Positions 41,289 through 50,753 of a stretch of 64,000 bases of DNA are shown piece after piece. Under the pieces are notes generated by a model that saw only the letters and a program-made list of their open reading frames with translations, ran no database searches and was not told where the DNA came from. Location of the stretch: positions 1-64,000 of the forward strand of contig CAWIGI010000002.1 of NCBI GenBank assembly GCA_963835685.1. The letters run 5' to 3'. Position numbers and translations under genes: made by a program. Origin of the DNA: DATAGF01 sp963835685. Lineage in GTDB: Bacteria; Actinomycetota; Thermoleophilia; Miltoncostaeales; Miltoncostaeaceae. The number at the start of each line of letters is the position of its first letter. The first letter of the stretch is position 1.

Positions 41289-43445
41289 CTACTTGATGAA
41301 GAGGATCTCGGAGTATTTCGGCAGCGGCCACAGGTCGTCGGCGACGGTGCGCTCGAGGACGTCGGCGATGCGCCGCACCTCCGCCATCGCGGGGAGCACC
41401 GTGTCGCGCATGTAGACCGCCTCCTCCATCAGGCCCTCGGGGTGGCCGACGTTCGCGTCCTGCAGCACCGCGATCGCCGCGGCGAAGTCGCCCGCGAGCG
41501 CCGCCGTCTGCTTGGCGAGCGCGGTGAGCCCGGCCTCCTTCAGCAGCACCAGGTGGCGCGCCGCCGCGGGCAGGAGCATCGTCGCCGCGATGTCCGCGGC
41601 CGTCTCGGCCTCGGTGTTCACCGTGATGACGTACTGCTCGAGCATCACGTCGTAGCGCGCGTGCAGCTCGCGCTCGTCGAGCACCCCGTAGTTGCTGAAC
41701 GCGGCGACGGTCTGCTCGGAGATCAGCTCCGGCAGGGCGTCCGGCGTGGTGCGCAGGTTCAGGAGCCCCCGCTTGGCGGCCTCCTTGTGCCACCCCTCGT
41801 CGTAGTTGTCGCCGCCGAAGATGACCGGCCGCGCCGTCGTGTACGCGGCTCCGATGACCGACGGCAGGGCCTTCTCGAAGGGCTTGCCGGGCTTCTTCTT
41901 GGTGCCCGCCATCGCGGCCTCGAGGTCCTCGCAGAGCGAGTCGATGGCCTCGGCGACGATCGTGTTCAGCACCGTGTTCGGCAGGCTCGGCGACTGGCTG
42001 GAGCCGAGCGCGCGGAACTCGAACTTGTTGCCCGTGAAGGCGAACGGGCTGGTGCGGTTGCGGTCGCCCGTGTCCTTGGGCAGCGGCGGCAGCACCGGCG
42101 TGCCCAGGCCCAGCAGCTCCCCGGCGGCGCTGACGCCGGCGACCCCGGACGCGATCGCGTCGAAGACGCCCTCGAGCTCCGCGCCGAGGAAGATCGAGAT
42201 GATCGCCGGGGGCGCCTCGTTCGCGCCGAGGCGGTGGTCCTGGCCGGCCGCCGCGATCGACGCCCGCAGCAGGCCCTGGTGCTTGTGGACCGCGGCGATC
42301 ACGGCCGTGGCGAAGAACAGGAACTGCAGGTTGTCGTGCGGCGTCTCGCCGGGGTCGAGGAGGTTCTGGCCGCCGTCGGTGCCCATCGACCAGTTGTTGT
42401 GCTTGCCCGAGCCGTTGACGCCGGCGAAGGGCTTCTCGTGGAGGAGGCAGACCAGGTCGTAGCGGCGGGCCACGGTCTGCATCACCTGCATGCAGAGCTG
42501 CTGGTGGTCGGTGCCGACGTTCGACCCCTCGAAGACCGGGGCGATCTCGTACTGGGCCGGCGCGACCTCGTTGTGGCGCGTCTTGATCGGCACGCCGAGC
42601 TTGGCCAGCTCCAGCTCGGTCTCGAGCATGCAGGCGAGCACCCGCTCGGGGATCGAGCCGAAGTAGTGGTCGTCGAGCTCGTGCCCCTTGGGCGGCTTGG
42701 CGCCGAAGAGGGTGCGGCCGGTGTTCACGAGGTCGGGGCGCTCGTAGTAGAACGTCTCGTCGATCAGGAAGTACTCCTGCTCGGGGCCGATCGTCGTGAA
42801 GACGCGCCCCGTGCTGCGGTCGCCGAAGAGGCCGAGCGCGCGCAGGGCGGCCTTGTTCAGGGCCTCCATGGAGCGCAGCAGCGGGATCTTGGTGTCGAGC
42901 GCCTCGCCGGTCCACGAGGCGAACGCCGTCGGGATGCAGAGGACGGCCCCGTTGGGGTTCTCGATGATGAACGCCGGGCTCGTGGGGTCCCAGGCCGTGT
43001 AGCCGCGCGCCTCGAAGGTGACGCGGATGCCGCCGGTCGGGAAGCTCGAGGCGTCCGGCTCGCCCTTGATCAGCTCCACCCCGCTGAATGTCGCCAAGGC
43101 GGTCCCGTCGCCCACGGGGCCGAAGAACGAGTCGTGCTTCTCGGCCGTCGAGCCGGTGAGCGGCTGGAACCAGTGGGTGAAGTGGGTCGCGCCCTTCTCG
43201 AGTGCCCAGTCCTTCATCGCCGCGGCCACCTGGTCGGCGAGGCCGGGGTCGAGCGGCTCCCCGAGCTCGATCGTGGCCTGCAGCCGCCGGAAGACGTCCC
43301 TCGGCAGGCGCTGGCGCTGCGCGACGGGGCCGAACACGTTGGCGCCGAACACGCCGGTGCCGGGCGCGGTCAGGTCGGCGGTGCCGATCGAGCCGTTCGG
43401 GCTCCACTGGGCGGCGAGGACGTTCTTCTGGCGGACTCTGGGCAT
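41289..43445 (-). CDS. glnN: Glutamine synthetase, type III
   Basis: An intact 718-residue GSIII. It has FGANVFGPVAQRQRLPRDVF, THFTHWFQPLTGSTAEKHDS, FGDRSTGRVFTTIGPEQEYF, KTRHNEVAPAQYEIAPVFE, GVNGSGKHNNWSMGTDGGQN and TGNKFEFRALGSSQSPSLPN, all diagnostic of GlnN. It forms large oligomers and makes glutamine; bacteria with both types often use GSIII under nitrogen limitation. ATG 43445 follows AAAAGGAGGGC. A PucR regulator gene is divergent, with 180 bp between, so it is the likely controller. Long open frames on the other strand of this gene are shadows. Confidence 0.95.
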   Translation of the reverse strand: MPRVRQKNVLAAQWSPNGSIGTADLTAPGTGVFGANVFGPVAQRQRLPRDVFRRLQATIELGEPLDPGLADQVAAAMKDWALEKGATHFTHWFQPLTGSTAEKHDSFFGPVGDGTALATFSGVELIKGEPDASSFPTGGIRVTFEARGYTAWDPTSPAFIIENPNGAVLCIPTAFASWTGEALDTKIPLLRSMEALNKAALRALGLFGDRSTGRVFTTIGPEQEYFLIDETFYYERPDLVNTGRTLFGAKPPKGHELDDHYFGSIPERVLACMLETELELAKLGVPIKTRHNEVAPAQYEIAPVFEGSNVGTDHQQLCMQVMQTVARRYDLVCLLHEKPFAGVNGSGKHNNWSMGTDGGQNLLDPGETPHDNLQFLFFATAVIAAVHKHQGLLRASIAAAGQDHRLGANEAPPAIISIFLGAELEGVFDAIASGVAGVSAAGELLGLGTPVLPPLPKDTGDRNRTSPFAFTGNKFEFRALGSSQSPSLPNTVLNTIVAEAIDSLCEDLEAAMAGTKKKPGKPFEKALPSVIGAAYTTARPVIFGGDNYDEGWHKEAAKRGLLNLRTTPDALPELISEQTVAAFSNYGVLDERELHARYDVMLEQYVITVNTEAETAADIAATMLLPAAARHLVLLKEAGLTALAKQTAALAGDFAAAIAVLQDANVGHPEGLMEEAVYMRDTVLPAMAEVRRIADVLERTVADDLWPLPKYSEILFIK

Positions 43446-43625
43446 GGCCTGGGCGGCCCTCCTTTTCCGGGCGTGGCAGCGCTGGATGATATGCGCGGGC
43501 CCCGCTCCGCCGCTTTGTGACGCGGGGCCAAACGCCGTCCGCGATCTTTCGCCCGGTGGACAAAGCACGCTCGCTGCGGCGCGGCGCGCTTGAAACCGGC
43601 GGGGCCGTCCCCCATCCTCGGGGCG

Positions 43626-45434
43626 GTGACGACCCGAACCAGGACCGCGGCCGCCGCGCCCGCCGGCCGGGCGCTGCTCGCCGACCTGGCGCTCGTCCCG
43701 TCGCTGGCCGGCGCCCGGCGCGTGCCGCCCTCGGCCGACCTCGAGCGGCCCGTGTCGGCCCTCGCCCTGCCCGACGCGGCGGCGCCCGACGAGCCCGGCG
43801 CGCTGCTCCTCTGCCCGGGCGCCCCGCCGGACGAGGTCCCCGATGGGTGCGCCGGCGTGGTGTGCCGCGAGCCGCCGGCCGCCGGCCTGGGCGTGCCCGC
43901 GCTCGTCCTGCCGTCCGGCGCCTCGTGGAGCGCGGTGATCGCCGACCTCGTCGCGGCGCTCGAGCAGGGCTCGGGGCTGGCGGGCGCGCTCGCGGCGCGC
44001 GCGGCGCTGCGGGCGCCGCTCGTCGAGGACCAGGGCTTCCCCGGCCTGGCCGCGGCCGCGCGCGGCGTCCTCGGCGCGCCGGTCGCGATCCTGGACGAGT
44101 ACCTCGACCTGCGCGGCGCGGCCGGCCTCGCCGAGGAGCACGAGACGGCCCTCGAGGCCGCGGTGGTGCGCGCCCGCGGCCACGGCCCGGCCTCGGTCGT
44201 CGGGCCGTTCATGGAGGAGGAGATGCCGGGGCGCAGCAGGGTCGTGGTGAGCGGCGCCGACGGCCCCATCGGCGTGCTGGTCACCTGGATCGCCCCGCCG
44301 CTGACCCCGGCGGCCGCGGCGGCGATCGGCGAGCTGGGCGACGCCTACGCCCTCGAGCGGGCCCGCGAGGAGGTGCGCACCGAGACCGAGTCGCGCCTGC
44401 GCGGCGACCTCATCGAGGAGCTGATGGCCGGCGAGGCCGTCAGCCGCGAGTCGCTCGTGCGCCGGGCGCGCCACCTGGGCGCCGACCTGTCGCGCGGGGC
44501 GGTCGCCCTCATCGGCAAGCTGCAGGACCCGCACACCGAGGGCCGCGTCATCACCGACCCGCGCCTGACGCGCCGCTTCCTGCAGCAGGCGCGCGCCGCG
44601 ATGGACATGCACTGGCCCCGGGCGCTGGTCGACTGGAACGAGGGCCGCCTGCTCGCGCTGCTGCCGCCCGCCGTGGGCGCGGGGGACGACCCGCCGCGCG
44701 AGGAGGTCGAGGCCCAGGCCTTCACGCTCGGCAAGCGCCTGCTCGGCGCGACCGCCGAGACCGTGCCGGGCCTCGTCCTGACGCTCGCGCTCTCGCGCTT
44801 CACGCCCGAGCCGGAGCGCCTCGGGTCGGCCCTCGACGAGTCGCGCCTGGCCCTGGCGATCGGCGAGCGGCTCGGCCGCGTGGGCGAGGTCGTGACCTTC
44901 GAGGAGACCGGGACCTACAAGCTCCTCTTCCAGATCTTCGCCGACCGGCCCGAGGAGCTGAGCTCGTTCTACGACCAGACCCTCGCGCCGCTCGTGCGCT
45001 ACGACGAGCAGTACCAGACCGAGCTGGTCGGGACCCTCTCGACCTACCTCGGCCACGACTGCAACCTCGCGGCCACCGCCAGCACCCTCTACACGCACCG
45101 CCACACGGTGCGCTACCGCCTCGACCGGATCGCCGAGCTGTCGGGCCTCGACATCGCCAAGACCGACGACCGGGAGAAGCTCTCGCTCGGCCTGAAGGCC
45201 ATGCGCCTGCTGGGCCGGCGCGTCTCGACGGTGGCCGAACGCCGCCCCCGTCGCGGTCCTAGGCGAACGGTCTCGAGGCACGGGCTGGCCGTGTCCAGGC
45301 GGCCAGCCCCGGCGCAGCCGGTGCCGCCGGTCTGCGAAGGCCCCGGCCAGGGGCCGGATGTGCGCGTCCCCACGCGCCCGCAAGAGGCGCGTGGTACGCC
45401 GTCGCCTCAGGCCGGCCTGATCTGGAAGCCGTAG
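43626..45434 (+). CDS. PucR/CdaR-type transcriptional regulator
   Basis: About 540 residues are credible. An N-terminal sensory region (APVAILDEYLDLRG, GPIGVLVTWIAPPL) is followed by a helical and GGDEF-like CdaR middle part (LRGDLIEELMAGEA, RRARHLGADLSRGAVALI) and a C-terminal PucR HTH near residues 478-507 (NLAATASTLYTHRHTVRYRL, then DRIAELSGLD). The typical protein should end soon after LSLGLKAMRLLGRR near 45240. The last 60 codons run through strong hairpins and look non-coding, so the stop may have been lost. Divergent to glnN, so control of nitrogen assimilation is likely. Confidence 0.85.
   Translation: MTTRTRTAAAAPAGRALLADLALVPSLAGARRVPPSADLERPVSALALPDAAAPDEPGALLLCPGAPPDEVPDGCAGVVCREPPAAGLGVPALVLPSGASWSAVIADLVAALEQGSGLAGALAARAALRAPLVEDQGFPGLAAAARGVLGAPVAILDEYLDLRGAAGLAEEHETALEAAVVRARGHGPASVVGPFMEEEMPGRSRVVVSGADGPIGVLVTWIAPPLTPAAAAAIGELGDAYALERAREEVRTETESRLRGDLIEELMAGEAVSRESLVRRARHLGADLSRGAVALIGKLQDPHTEGRVITDPRLTRRFLQQARAAMDMHWPRALVDWNEGRLLALLPPAVGAGDDPPREEVEAQAFTLGKRLLGATAETVPGLVLTLALSRFTPEPERLGSALDESRLALAIGERLGRVGEVVTFEETGTYKLLFQIFADRPEELSSFYDQTLAPLVRYDEQYQTELVGTLSTYLGHDCNLAATASTLYTHRHTVRYRLDRIAELSGLDIAKTDDREKLSLGLKAMRLLGRRVSTVAERRPRRGPRRTVSRHGLAVSRRPAPAQPVPPVCEGPGQGPDVRVPTRPQEARGTPSPQAGLIWKP
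45282..45309. terminator. Terminator-like hairpin at the end of the PucR gene
   Basis: A perfect 9-bp stem GGGCTGGCC / GGCCAGCCC with a 10-base loop (45291-45300). It has no T-run on either side, so it would be a weak or Rho-assisted terminator, as is common in very GC-rich genomes. It lies in the apparent C-terminal extension of the PucR reading frame, which supports an earlier true stop. Confidence 0.4.
45371..45393. terminator. Second hairpin between convergent genes
   Basis: A perfect 8-bp stem CACGCGCC / GGCGCGTG with a 7-base loop CGCAAGA. It lies between the end of the PucR domain and the convergent gene ending at 45407, where a bidirectional terminator is expected. No T-tract follows. 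Confidence 0.4.
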
Positions 45435-45787
45435 TCCGGGTCGGGGTCGGGCGTTTCCGCGACGGCCCGGACGATCGTCTGCATGTCGCACAGCGGCGGC
45501 AGCTCGCGCCCGGCGCCGGCCACGAGCCGGAGCAGGTACAGCTCGGGGTCGTCGGTGTAGGGCGGGTGGACCGTCCGCGGCGCGATGGCGGGGAGCTCAC
45601 GGGCGAGGTCGGCGATCGAGATCGGGCCGCGCTCCTCCACCAGCCGGTACACGACCTCGCGGGCCGGCAGCAGCTCGAGGGCGCCCTCCAGGTGCTCCGG
45701 GACCCGCGGCCGGGCCGTGGTCACCAGCAGATCGGCCGGCGCGTACTGAGCGTCCGGATCGAGCGTCTTCTGGGCTCTGCGCGCCAC
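45407..45787 (-). CDS. Hypothetical protein, possible winged-helix
   Basis: A 126-residue protein: MARRAQKTLDPDAQYAPADL, REVVYRLVEERGPISIADLARELPAIAPR, then a C-terminal DPELYLLRLVAGAG and DYGFQIRPA. The segment VYRLVEERGPISIADLAREL looks like the helix-turn of a winged-helix domain, so nucleic-acid binding is possible. Its ATG lies next to the stop of the PabC-like gene at 45788, with no gap, so the two genes are probably co-transcribed. No family is recognised. Confidence 0.6.
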   Translation of the reverse strand: MARRAQKTLDPDAQYAPADLLVTTARPRVPEHLEGALELLPAREVVYRLVEERGPISIADLARELPAIAPRTVHPPYTDDPELYLLRLVAGAGRELPPLCDMQTIVRAVAETPDPDPDYGFQIRPA

Positions 45788-46618
45788 CTACACCTCCGGG
45801 TCGCCCGCGGGGAGCGTACCCCACGCCGTCCGCAGTCCACCGGCGATCCGGCGCGCGAGCGCCCCCGGGTTGCCGTCCCCGACCGGCGCGCCGTCGACCG
45901 CGACCACCGCCAGCGCCCCGGTCACGGCGTTGGTCAGGACGATCTCGCGAGCCCCCCGCCAGACCGGCTCGGGCAGCTCCTGCTCGCGGACGTCGCCGGC
46001 CTCCATGGCGACGGCCCGCGCCACCCCGGCGAGCAGCCCCCGGGCCGGGGCCGTGAACGCGCCGCCGCCCGTCGCGACGAAGACGTTCGCGAGCGCGGCC
46101 TCGCCGAGGCGCCCGTCGGCGTCCAGCAGCAGCGCGTGGTCCGCGCCGGCCGCCTCGGCGCTCCGCTGGGCCGCGCGGTGTCCCGCGTAGGAGAGCGTCT
46201 TGTGCTCGGCGATGCGGTTCCCCGGCCACCAGGCGCCCCGCACGCTGATCGCCGTGACCGCCGCCGGCTCGGCGGGCGCCGGCTCCTCCGGGGAGACCTC
46301 CACCAGCAGCGTGGGCCGCGGGGTGGCGGTCAGGCGCACCCGCGCCGGACGCGCGCCGGAGGCGGCGAGCGCCTCGGCGACCGCGGCGCGCATCCGCTCG
46401 CGCGACGGCATCGGCGCCATGCCCAGCGCCTGGGCCGACGCCGCGACCCGGTCGAGGTGGTGCTCCAGGAGGCCGACGCGGCCGCCCTCGGCGCGCATGG
46501 TCTCGAACAGCCCCTCCCCCCACCGCACCGCCGGGTCGTCGATGGACAGCGCGGCGGCGCCGGGAGGCACGAGCGCGCCGTCCAGCCAGACGGCCCTGCC
46601 GGCAGGCGCTGCGCTCAC
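45788..46618 (-). CDS. pabC: Aminodeoxychorismate lyase-like (class IV aminotransferase)
   Basis: An intact 276-residue fold-type IV PLP enzyme. WLDGALVPPGAAALSIDDPAVRWGEGLFETM is split by the usual start region, K140 in AEHKTLSYAGHR is the PLP lysine, and LGEAALANVFVATGGG plus EIVLTNAVTGALAV bind the cofactor phosphate. It converts 4-amino-4-deoxychorismate to p-aminobenzoate and pyruvate for folate; branched-chain or D-amino-acid aminotransferase activity is the alternative. GTG 46618 overlaps the PabB stop, so the pair is coupled and the PabC call is favoured. Confidence 0.88.
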   Translation of the reverse strand: MSAAPAGRAVWLDGALVPPGAAALSIDDPAVRWGEGLFETMRAEGGRVGLLEHHLDRVAASAQALGMAPMPSRERMRAAVAEALAASGARPARVRLTATPRPTLLVEVSPEEPAPAEPAAVTAISVRGAWWPGNRIAEHKTLSYAGHRAAQRSAEAAGADHALLLDADGRLGEAALANVFVATGGGAFTAPARGLLAGVARAVAMEAGDVREQELPEPVWRGAREIVLTNAVTGALAVVAVDGAPVGDGNPGALARRIAGGLRTAWGTLPAGDPEV

Positions 46619-47918
46619 CCGCCGATGGCGCTGAGGAAGGGCGCGGCCTTGGCCCAGGCCTCGGCCCGCTCGGCCTCGGGGTCGGAGTCCCACACCACGG
46701 CCCCGCCGCACCAGTAGCGCGCCTCCCCCCGGCCAGCCAGGCCGTGCGGATCGCGACGCTGGCCTCGAGCGAGCCGTCGGCGCCCAGCGCGACGACGCTC
46801 CCGTAGGCGGGGCCGCGCCCCACGGGCTCGAGGTCGCGGATGACCTCCATCGCGCGGACCTTGGGGCAGCCGGTGACCGAGCCGCCGGGGAAGACCGCCC
46901 GCAGCAGGTCGGCCGGGCCGGCGTCCTCGCGCAGGTCGGCGACCACCTCGCTGACCAGGTGCTCCACGTAGGGGGTCGGGAGGGCGTCGAACAGGCGCGC
47001 CACGCGCACGCCCCCCGGGCGCGCGACCCGGCCGAGGTCGTTGCGGACGAGGTCGACGATCATCACGTGCTCGGCGCGGTCCTTCGCGCTCACGGCCAGC
47101 TCGCCCATCATCCCCAGCGGCGCGGTGCCCTTGATGGGCTCGCTGCGCGCGACCCCGTCGCGCAGGCTCACCAGCAGCTCGGGCGAGGCCGAGGCGACGG
47201 CGCCCTCCGGCAGATCGAGGTACGCGCGCCGCGCCGCCGGCCCGGCGGCGCTCCAGAGGCGCCGCGCGAGCGCGAGGGGAGGCTCGTCCCAGGGCACCGT
47301 CAGGCGCTGGGCCAGGTTGACCTGGTAGCAGTCGCCCGCCCGGATCAGCTCGCGCGCCGCCTCGACCGCCGCCCGGTAGGCGTCGCCGGGCAGCGAGGTG
47401 GCCGCCTGCCGCGCCACCGGCGGCGGCAGCGGCGCGAGCGGCGCCGCGCCGGCGACCGCCGCGGCCAGGTCGTCGAGCTCGCGCTCGCCGGCCGCCGAGG
47501 CGACCAGGCAGCGCCCGTCGTCGTCGATCAGCGCGACCGTGTCGTAGCGGGCGAGCGCCGCGAGCGGCGGCCCGCCCGGGTCGGGCCGCGGCTCCGGCAG
47601 CCGCTCGACGGTGCCGCCGAGGTCGTAGGCGAGCAGCCCGATCCAGCCGCCGGCCATCGCGGCGCCGTCCGGCCGTGCCTCTGGGGGGCGGGCGAGGGCG
47701 TCCCAAACGGCCGGCCCGACGACGACCTCGGCCGGGTCGGCGGCCACGGCCGTGACGCCGCCGTGGCGCACGAGCGCGGGCCGCTCCCTCCCCGCGAGCG
47801 CCGCGAGCGCGGCAACCGGGTCGACCGGCCCGGCCAGCGCCCGGACCGCGACCCCCTCGGCGTGTGTGAGAATGCCCGCCGAGACGTCCCCGGCCGAAGG
47901 AGTCGCTCCGTGCCGCAC
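46615..47918 (-). CDS. pabB: Aminodeoxychorismate synthase component I, one frameshift
   Basis: A chorismate-binding enzyme of about 430 residues. The PabB-type active-site lysine is K263 in EPIKGTAP, as opposed to PIAGT in anthranilate synthases. Also seen are DCYQVNLAQRLT, YLDLPEGAVASASPELLV, VDLVRNDLGRVARPG, and PGGSVTGCPKVRAMEVI. It makes aminodeoxychorismate from chorismate with ammonia from a PabA amidotransferase not present here. A single frame change near 46728 separates the last 40 residues (YWCGGAVVWDSDPEAE). GTG 47918 leaves only 23 bp to the divergent gene, so the true start could lie slightly inside. Confidence 0.9.
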
Positions 47919-47941
47919 CCGGCTGACGCTAGCAAGGCGCC

Positions 47942-48430
47942 ATGAGGCAGACGCTCGCCTTCCAGGCGACCGGCTTCGACTGCTCGCCGGTGCAGGTCGA
48001 GATCGAGGACGGCGGCGAGCCCGTGGACGAGGCGGCGCTCCCGGTCGCGCTGCTCGCCTTCGAGAGCGGCCCGAACGTCGTGCTCACGCTCCCGCTCGCC
48101 GCGACCGACGCCGAGAACATGATGAACGCGTTCACGCAGGCCGAGCCCCACCGGCAGGACGTCCCCGACGCCGGGAACTGGCAGCCGCAGCCCGCCGGCC
48201 TCTCCGAGGGCCTCTTCTGGGCGCTCCAGCCGAGCGTCGTGGGCGTGGCGGTCACGCCGCCGCAGCAGACGCCGGACGGGCTGGTGCCGCACTGGACCCT
48301 GGCGTTCGACGACGAGGACGGAAGCCAGGTCCAGATCGCCGTCAGCGACCCGATGTGCGTGCAGATCGTGCGGTCGCTCGCCCAGGTCGCGCACGGCGAG
48401 CTGGAGTCCCCGGAGACAAACGAGGAATAG
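47942..48430 (+). CDS. Conserved hypothetical protein upstream of sulfite reductase
   Basis: A 162-residue soluble acidic protein, MRQTLAFQATGFDCSPVQVE at the start, with strands VALLAFESGPNVVLTLPL and HWTLAFDDEDGSQVQIAVSD, and an end ESPETNEE. No signal peptide or membrane helix. It lies 50 bp before the siroheme reductase gene on the same strand, but that gap carries an AT-richer patch (TTTCTGTTATTTT), which could be a promoter of the reductase. I recognise no domain. Confidence 0.65.
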   Translation: MRQTLAFQATGFDCSPVQVEIEDGGEPVDEAALPVALLAFESGPNVVLTLPLAATDAENMMNAFTQAEPHRQDVPDAGNWQPQPAGLSEGLFWALQPSVVGVAVTPPQQTPDGLVPHWTLAFDDEDGSQVQIAVSDPMCVQIVRSLAQVAHGELESPETNEE

Positions 48431-48480
48431 CCGCCGGGTTTCTGTTATTTTGGCCCCGCTCAGCGACGCGGGCGGGGGAG

Positions 48481-50745
48481 ATGAGCGCGACCGAGTGGAG
48501 AGAGCGGCTCCTCGAGCGGATGCCGCCGGACCTGGCCGAGGAGATCGACATCTTCGAGGGCCAGATGGAGCTGCGCCGCCGCGGGGCGGTCGAGGACCGC
48601 GTCTTCGCCGAGACGCGGCTGCGGCGCGGCGTGTACGGCCAGCGCTACGACAACGGCCAGCGCCACGACGGCGTCGCCTCGCGGCAGCTCGAGTTCCCGT
48701 CGGGCGATCTGACCAAGGGCCCCGAGACCCTGTGGGACGCGCCGGGCATGGTGCGCATCAAGGTCCCCTACGGCGGCATCACGCCCGACCAGCTCGAGGT
48801 GATCGCCGAGCTCGCCGAGGAGTACTCGGACGCCATCCTGCACGTGACCACGCGCCAGGACGTCCAGCTCCACTACGTCCACATCGACGACACGCCCACC
48901 CTCATGCGCCGGCTGGCGGCGGTGGGCATCACCACCCGCGAGGCCTGCGGCAACGGCGTCCGCAACCTCACCGCCTGCCCGCTGGCGGGGGTGTGCCACA
49001 CCGAGGCGTTCGACACGACCCCCTACGCCGCCGCGCTCTTCCGCTTCCTGCTCGGCCACCCGGACTGCCAGGACTTCGGGCGCAAGTTCAAGCCCGCGTT
49101 CTCGGGCTGCGCGGGCGAGGCCTGCGGCCTGGTGATGATGCACGACTTCGGCGGCATCGCCCGCCGGTCGGTCGTCGACGGCGTCGAGCGGCGGGCGTTC
49201 GACATCTACGTCGGCGGCGGCCTCGGCACGACCCCCCACCAGGCGAAGCCCCTCTACGAGGACCACCCGGTCGAGGAGCTGCTGCCGACGGCCCAGGCGA
49301 TCGCGCGCGTCTTCGGCCGCCTCGGCGAGAAGCAGAACCGCAACCGCGCGCGCATCAAGTTCCTCGTCGCCAAGCTGGGCATCGACGAGTTCCGCCGGCT
49401 GGTCGACGAGGAGCGGGCGCTCCTGCCCCACGACGACCGCTGGACCTCGTACCTGCCCCACGTGGAGGACTTCACGGAGTCGCCCCTGCGCGAGCCCGTG
49501 GCGGTCGCCTCGAACGGCGCCGGCCACCCCGAGGGCTACGCCGCGTGGGCCCGCACGAACGTCTACCGCCAGCGCCAGCCGGGGTACGCGGTGGCGACGA
49601 TCGCACTGCCCCTGGGCGACATCAGCTCCGAGCAGACCCGCAAGCTCGCCGATGTGGCCCGCCGCTACGTCGGCGACACCGTGCGGACGACGGTCGAGCA
49701 GAACATCGTCCTGCGCTGGGTGGCCGAGAGCGACCTCCCCGCCCTCTACGCCGACCTGGTGGCGATCGACCTGGCCGCGCCCGGGGCCGGGACGATCGTC
49801 GACGTGACCGCCTGCCCGGGCACCGACACCTGCAAGCTCGGCATCGCCTCGTCGCGCGGGCTGGCCGGCGAGCTCCGCACGCGCCTGGGCGCGCGCCAGT
49901 TCGAGCTCGACGAGGCCGTCCGCGGCCTGCGCATCAAGGTGAGCGGCTGCTTCAACTCGTGCGGCCAGCACCACGTGGCCGACATCGGCTTCTTCGGCAA
50001 CAGCCGGAAGATCGACGGCGTCACGGTGCCCCACTTCCAGGTCGTCCTCGGCGGCCGCTGGCGCGAGAACGCGGGCTCCTACGGCCTGGCCATCGGCGCG
50101 GTCCCCTCCAAGCGCATCCCCGAGGTCGTGGACGTCATCACGGCGAAGTACGTCGCGGGGCGCGACGGCGAGGAGACCTTCCAGGACTACATCGCCCGCC
50201 TGGGCAAGGTGGAGCTGGGGGCGCTCATCGCCGAGCTCAAGACCGTGCCCCCGCGCGAGGAGGACCCCTCCTACTACACCGACTGGGGCGACGCCCGCGT
50301 CTTCACGATGGGCGACCTCGGCGTCGGCGAGTGCGCGGGCGAGGTCATCTCCAAGACCGAGCTCGAGCTCACCCAGGCCGAGAGCATCGCCTTCGACGCC
50401 CAGGTGGCGCTGGAGGAGGGCGACCTCGCGCGCGCCGACGAGCGGGCGTACGCGGCGATGGTCGCGGGCGCCCGGGCGCTCGTCCGCACCGAGAACCCCA
50501 ACGTGCCCGACGACCCCGACGCCATCGTGGACGAGTTCCGGGAGCGCTTCTACGACACCGAGCGCTTCTTCGACCGCTTCGCCAAGGGCCGTTTCGCCCG
50601 GCCCCTCTTCGACCGCCACGAGGCGGCCCCCGCCGTCCACGAGCCGGAGGCGACCCGGGTGCTCGTCGAGGAGGCCCAGCTCTTCATCGACGCGGTCCAC
50701 GCCGTCGAGATCCGCGAGGCCGGCGCGCAGTCGGCGCTCGTGTAG
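48481..50745 (+). CDS. Siroheme-dependent nitrite/sulfite reductase
   Basis: An intact 754-residue enzyme. Two ferredoxin-like half domains (GMVRIKVPYGGITPDQL, YAVATIALPLGDISSEQTR) and two siroheme-Fe4S domains are present; the cluster cysteines are C445-x5-C451 and C490-x3-C494 (ACPGTDTC and SGCFNSCGQHH). An extra C-terminal domain of about 180 residues (ELELTQAESIAFDAQVALEEG, RFYDTERFFDRFAKGRF) is helical. It reduces sulfite to sulfide or nitrite to ammonia with six electrons. ATG 48481 follows GGGGGAG. The following small gene lies 8 bp downstream. Sulfite is more likely given the lack of nitrate genes, but this is not decided. Confidence 0.9.
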   Translation: MSATEWRERLLERMPPDLAEEIDIFEGQMELRRRGAVEDRVFAETRLRRGVYGQRYDNGQRHDGVASRQLEFPSGDLTKGPETLWDAPGMVRIKVPYGGITPDQLEVIAELAEEYSDAILHVTTRQDVQLHYVHIDDTPTLMRRLAAVGITTREACGNGVRNLTACPLAGVCHTEAFDTTPYAAALFRFLLGHPDCQDFGRKFKPAFSGCAGEACGLVMMHDFGGIARRSVVDGVERRAFDIYVGGGLGTTPHQAKPLYEDHPVEELLPTAQAIARVFGRLGEKQNRNRARIKFLVAKLGIDEFRRLVDEERALLPHDDRWTSYLPHVEDFTESPLREPVAVASNGAGHPEGYAAWARTNVYRQRQPGYAVATIALPLGDISSEQTRKLADVARRYVGDTVRTTVEQNIVLRWVAESDLPALYADLVAIDLAAPGAGTIVDVTACPGTDTCKLGIASSRGLAGELRTRLGARQFELDEAVRGLRIKVSGCFNSCGQHHVADIGFFGNSRKIDGVTVPHFQVVLGGRWRENAGSYGLAIGAVPSKRIPEVVDVITAKYVAGRDGEETFQDYIARLGKVELGALIAELKTVPPREEDPSYYTDWGDARVFTMGDLGVGECAGEVISKTELELTQAESIAFDAQVALEEGDLARADERAYAAMVAGARALVRTENPNVPDDPDAIVDEFRERFYDTERFFDRFAKGRFARPLFDRHEAAPAVHEPEATRVLVEEAQLFIDAVHAVEIREAGAQSALV

Positions 50746-50753
50746 GAGCCGCG

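Noticed and set aside
41442..43520. A 692-codon open frame on the plus strand opposite glnN
   Set aside because: It is the antisense shadow of a fully conserved glutamine synthetase in a high-GC genome and shows no protein-like motifs.
43446..45491. N-terminal extension of glnN to 1400 codons across the PucR gene
   Set aside because: The glnN ATG with a strong ribosome-binding site is at 43445, and the upstream part is antisense to the regulator.
48460..50700. A 746-codon open frame on the minus strand opposite the siroheme reductase
   Set aside because: It is a shadow of a conserved gene; composition is Asp/Val/Gly/Arg-rich as expected from antisense codons.
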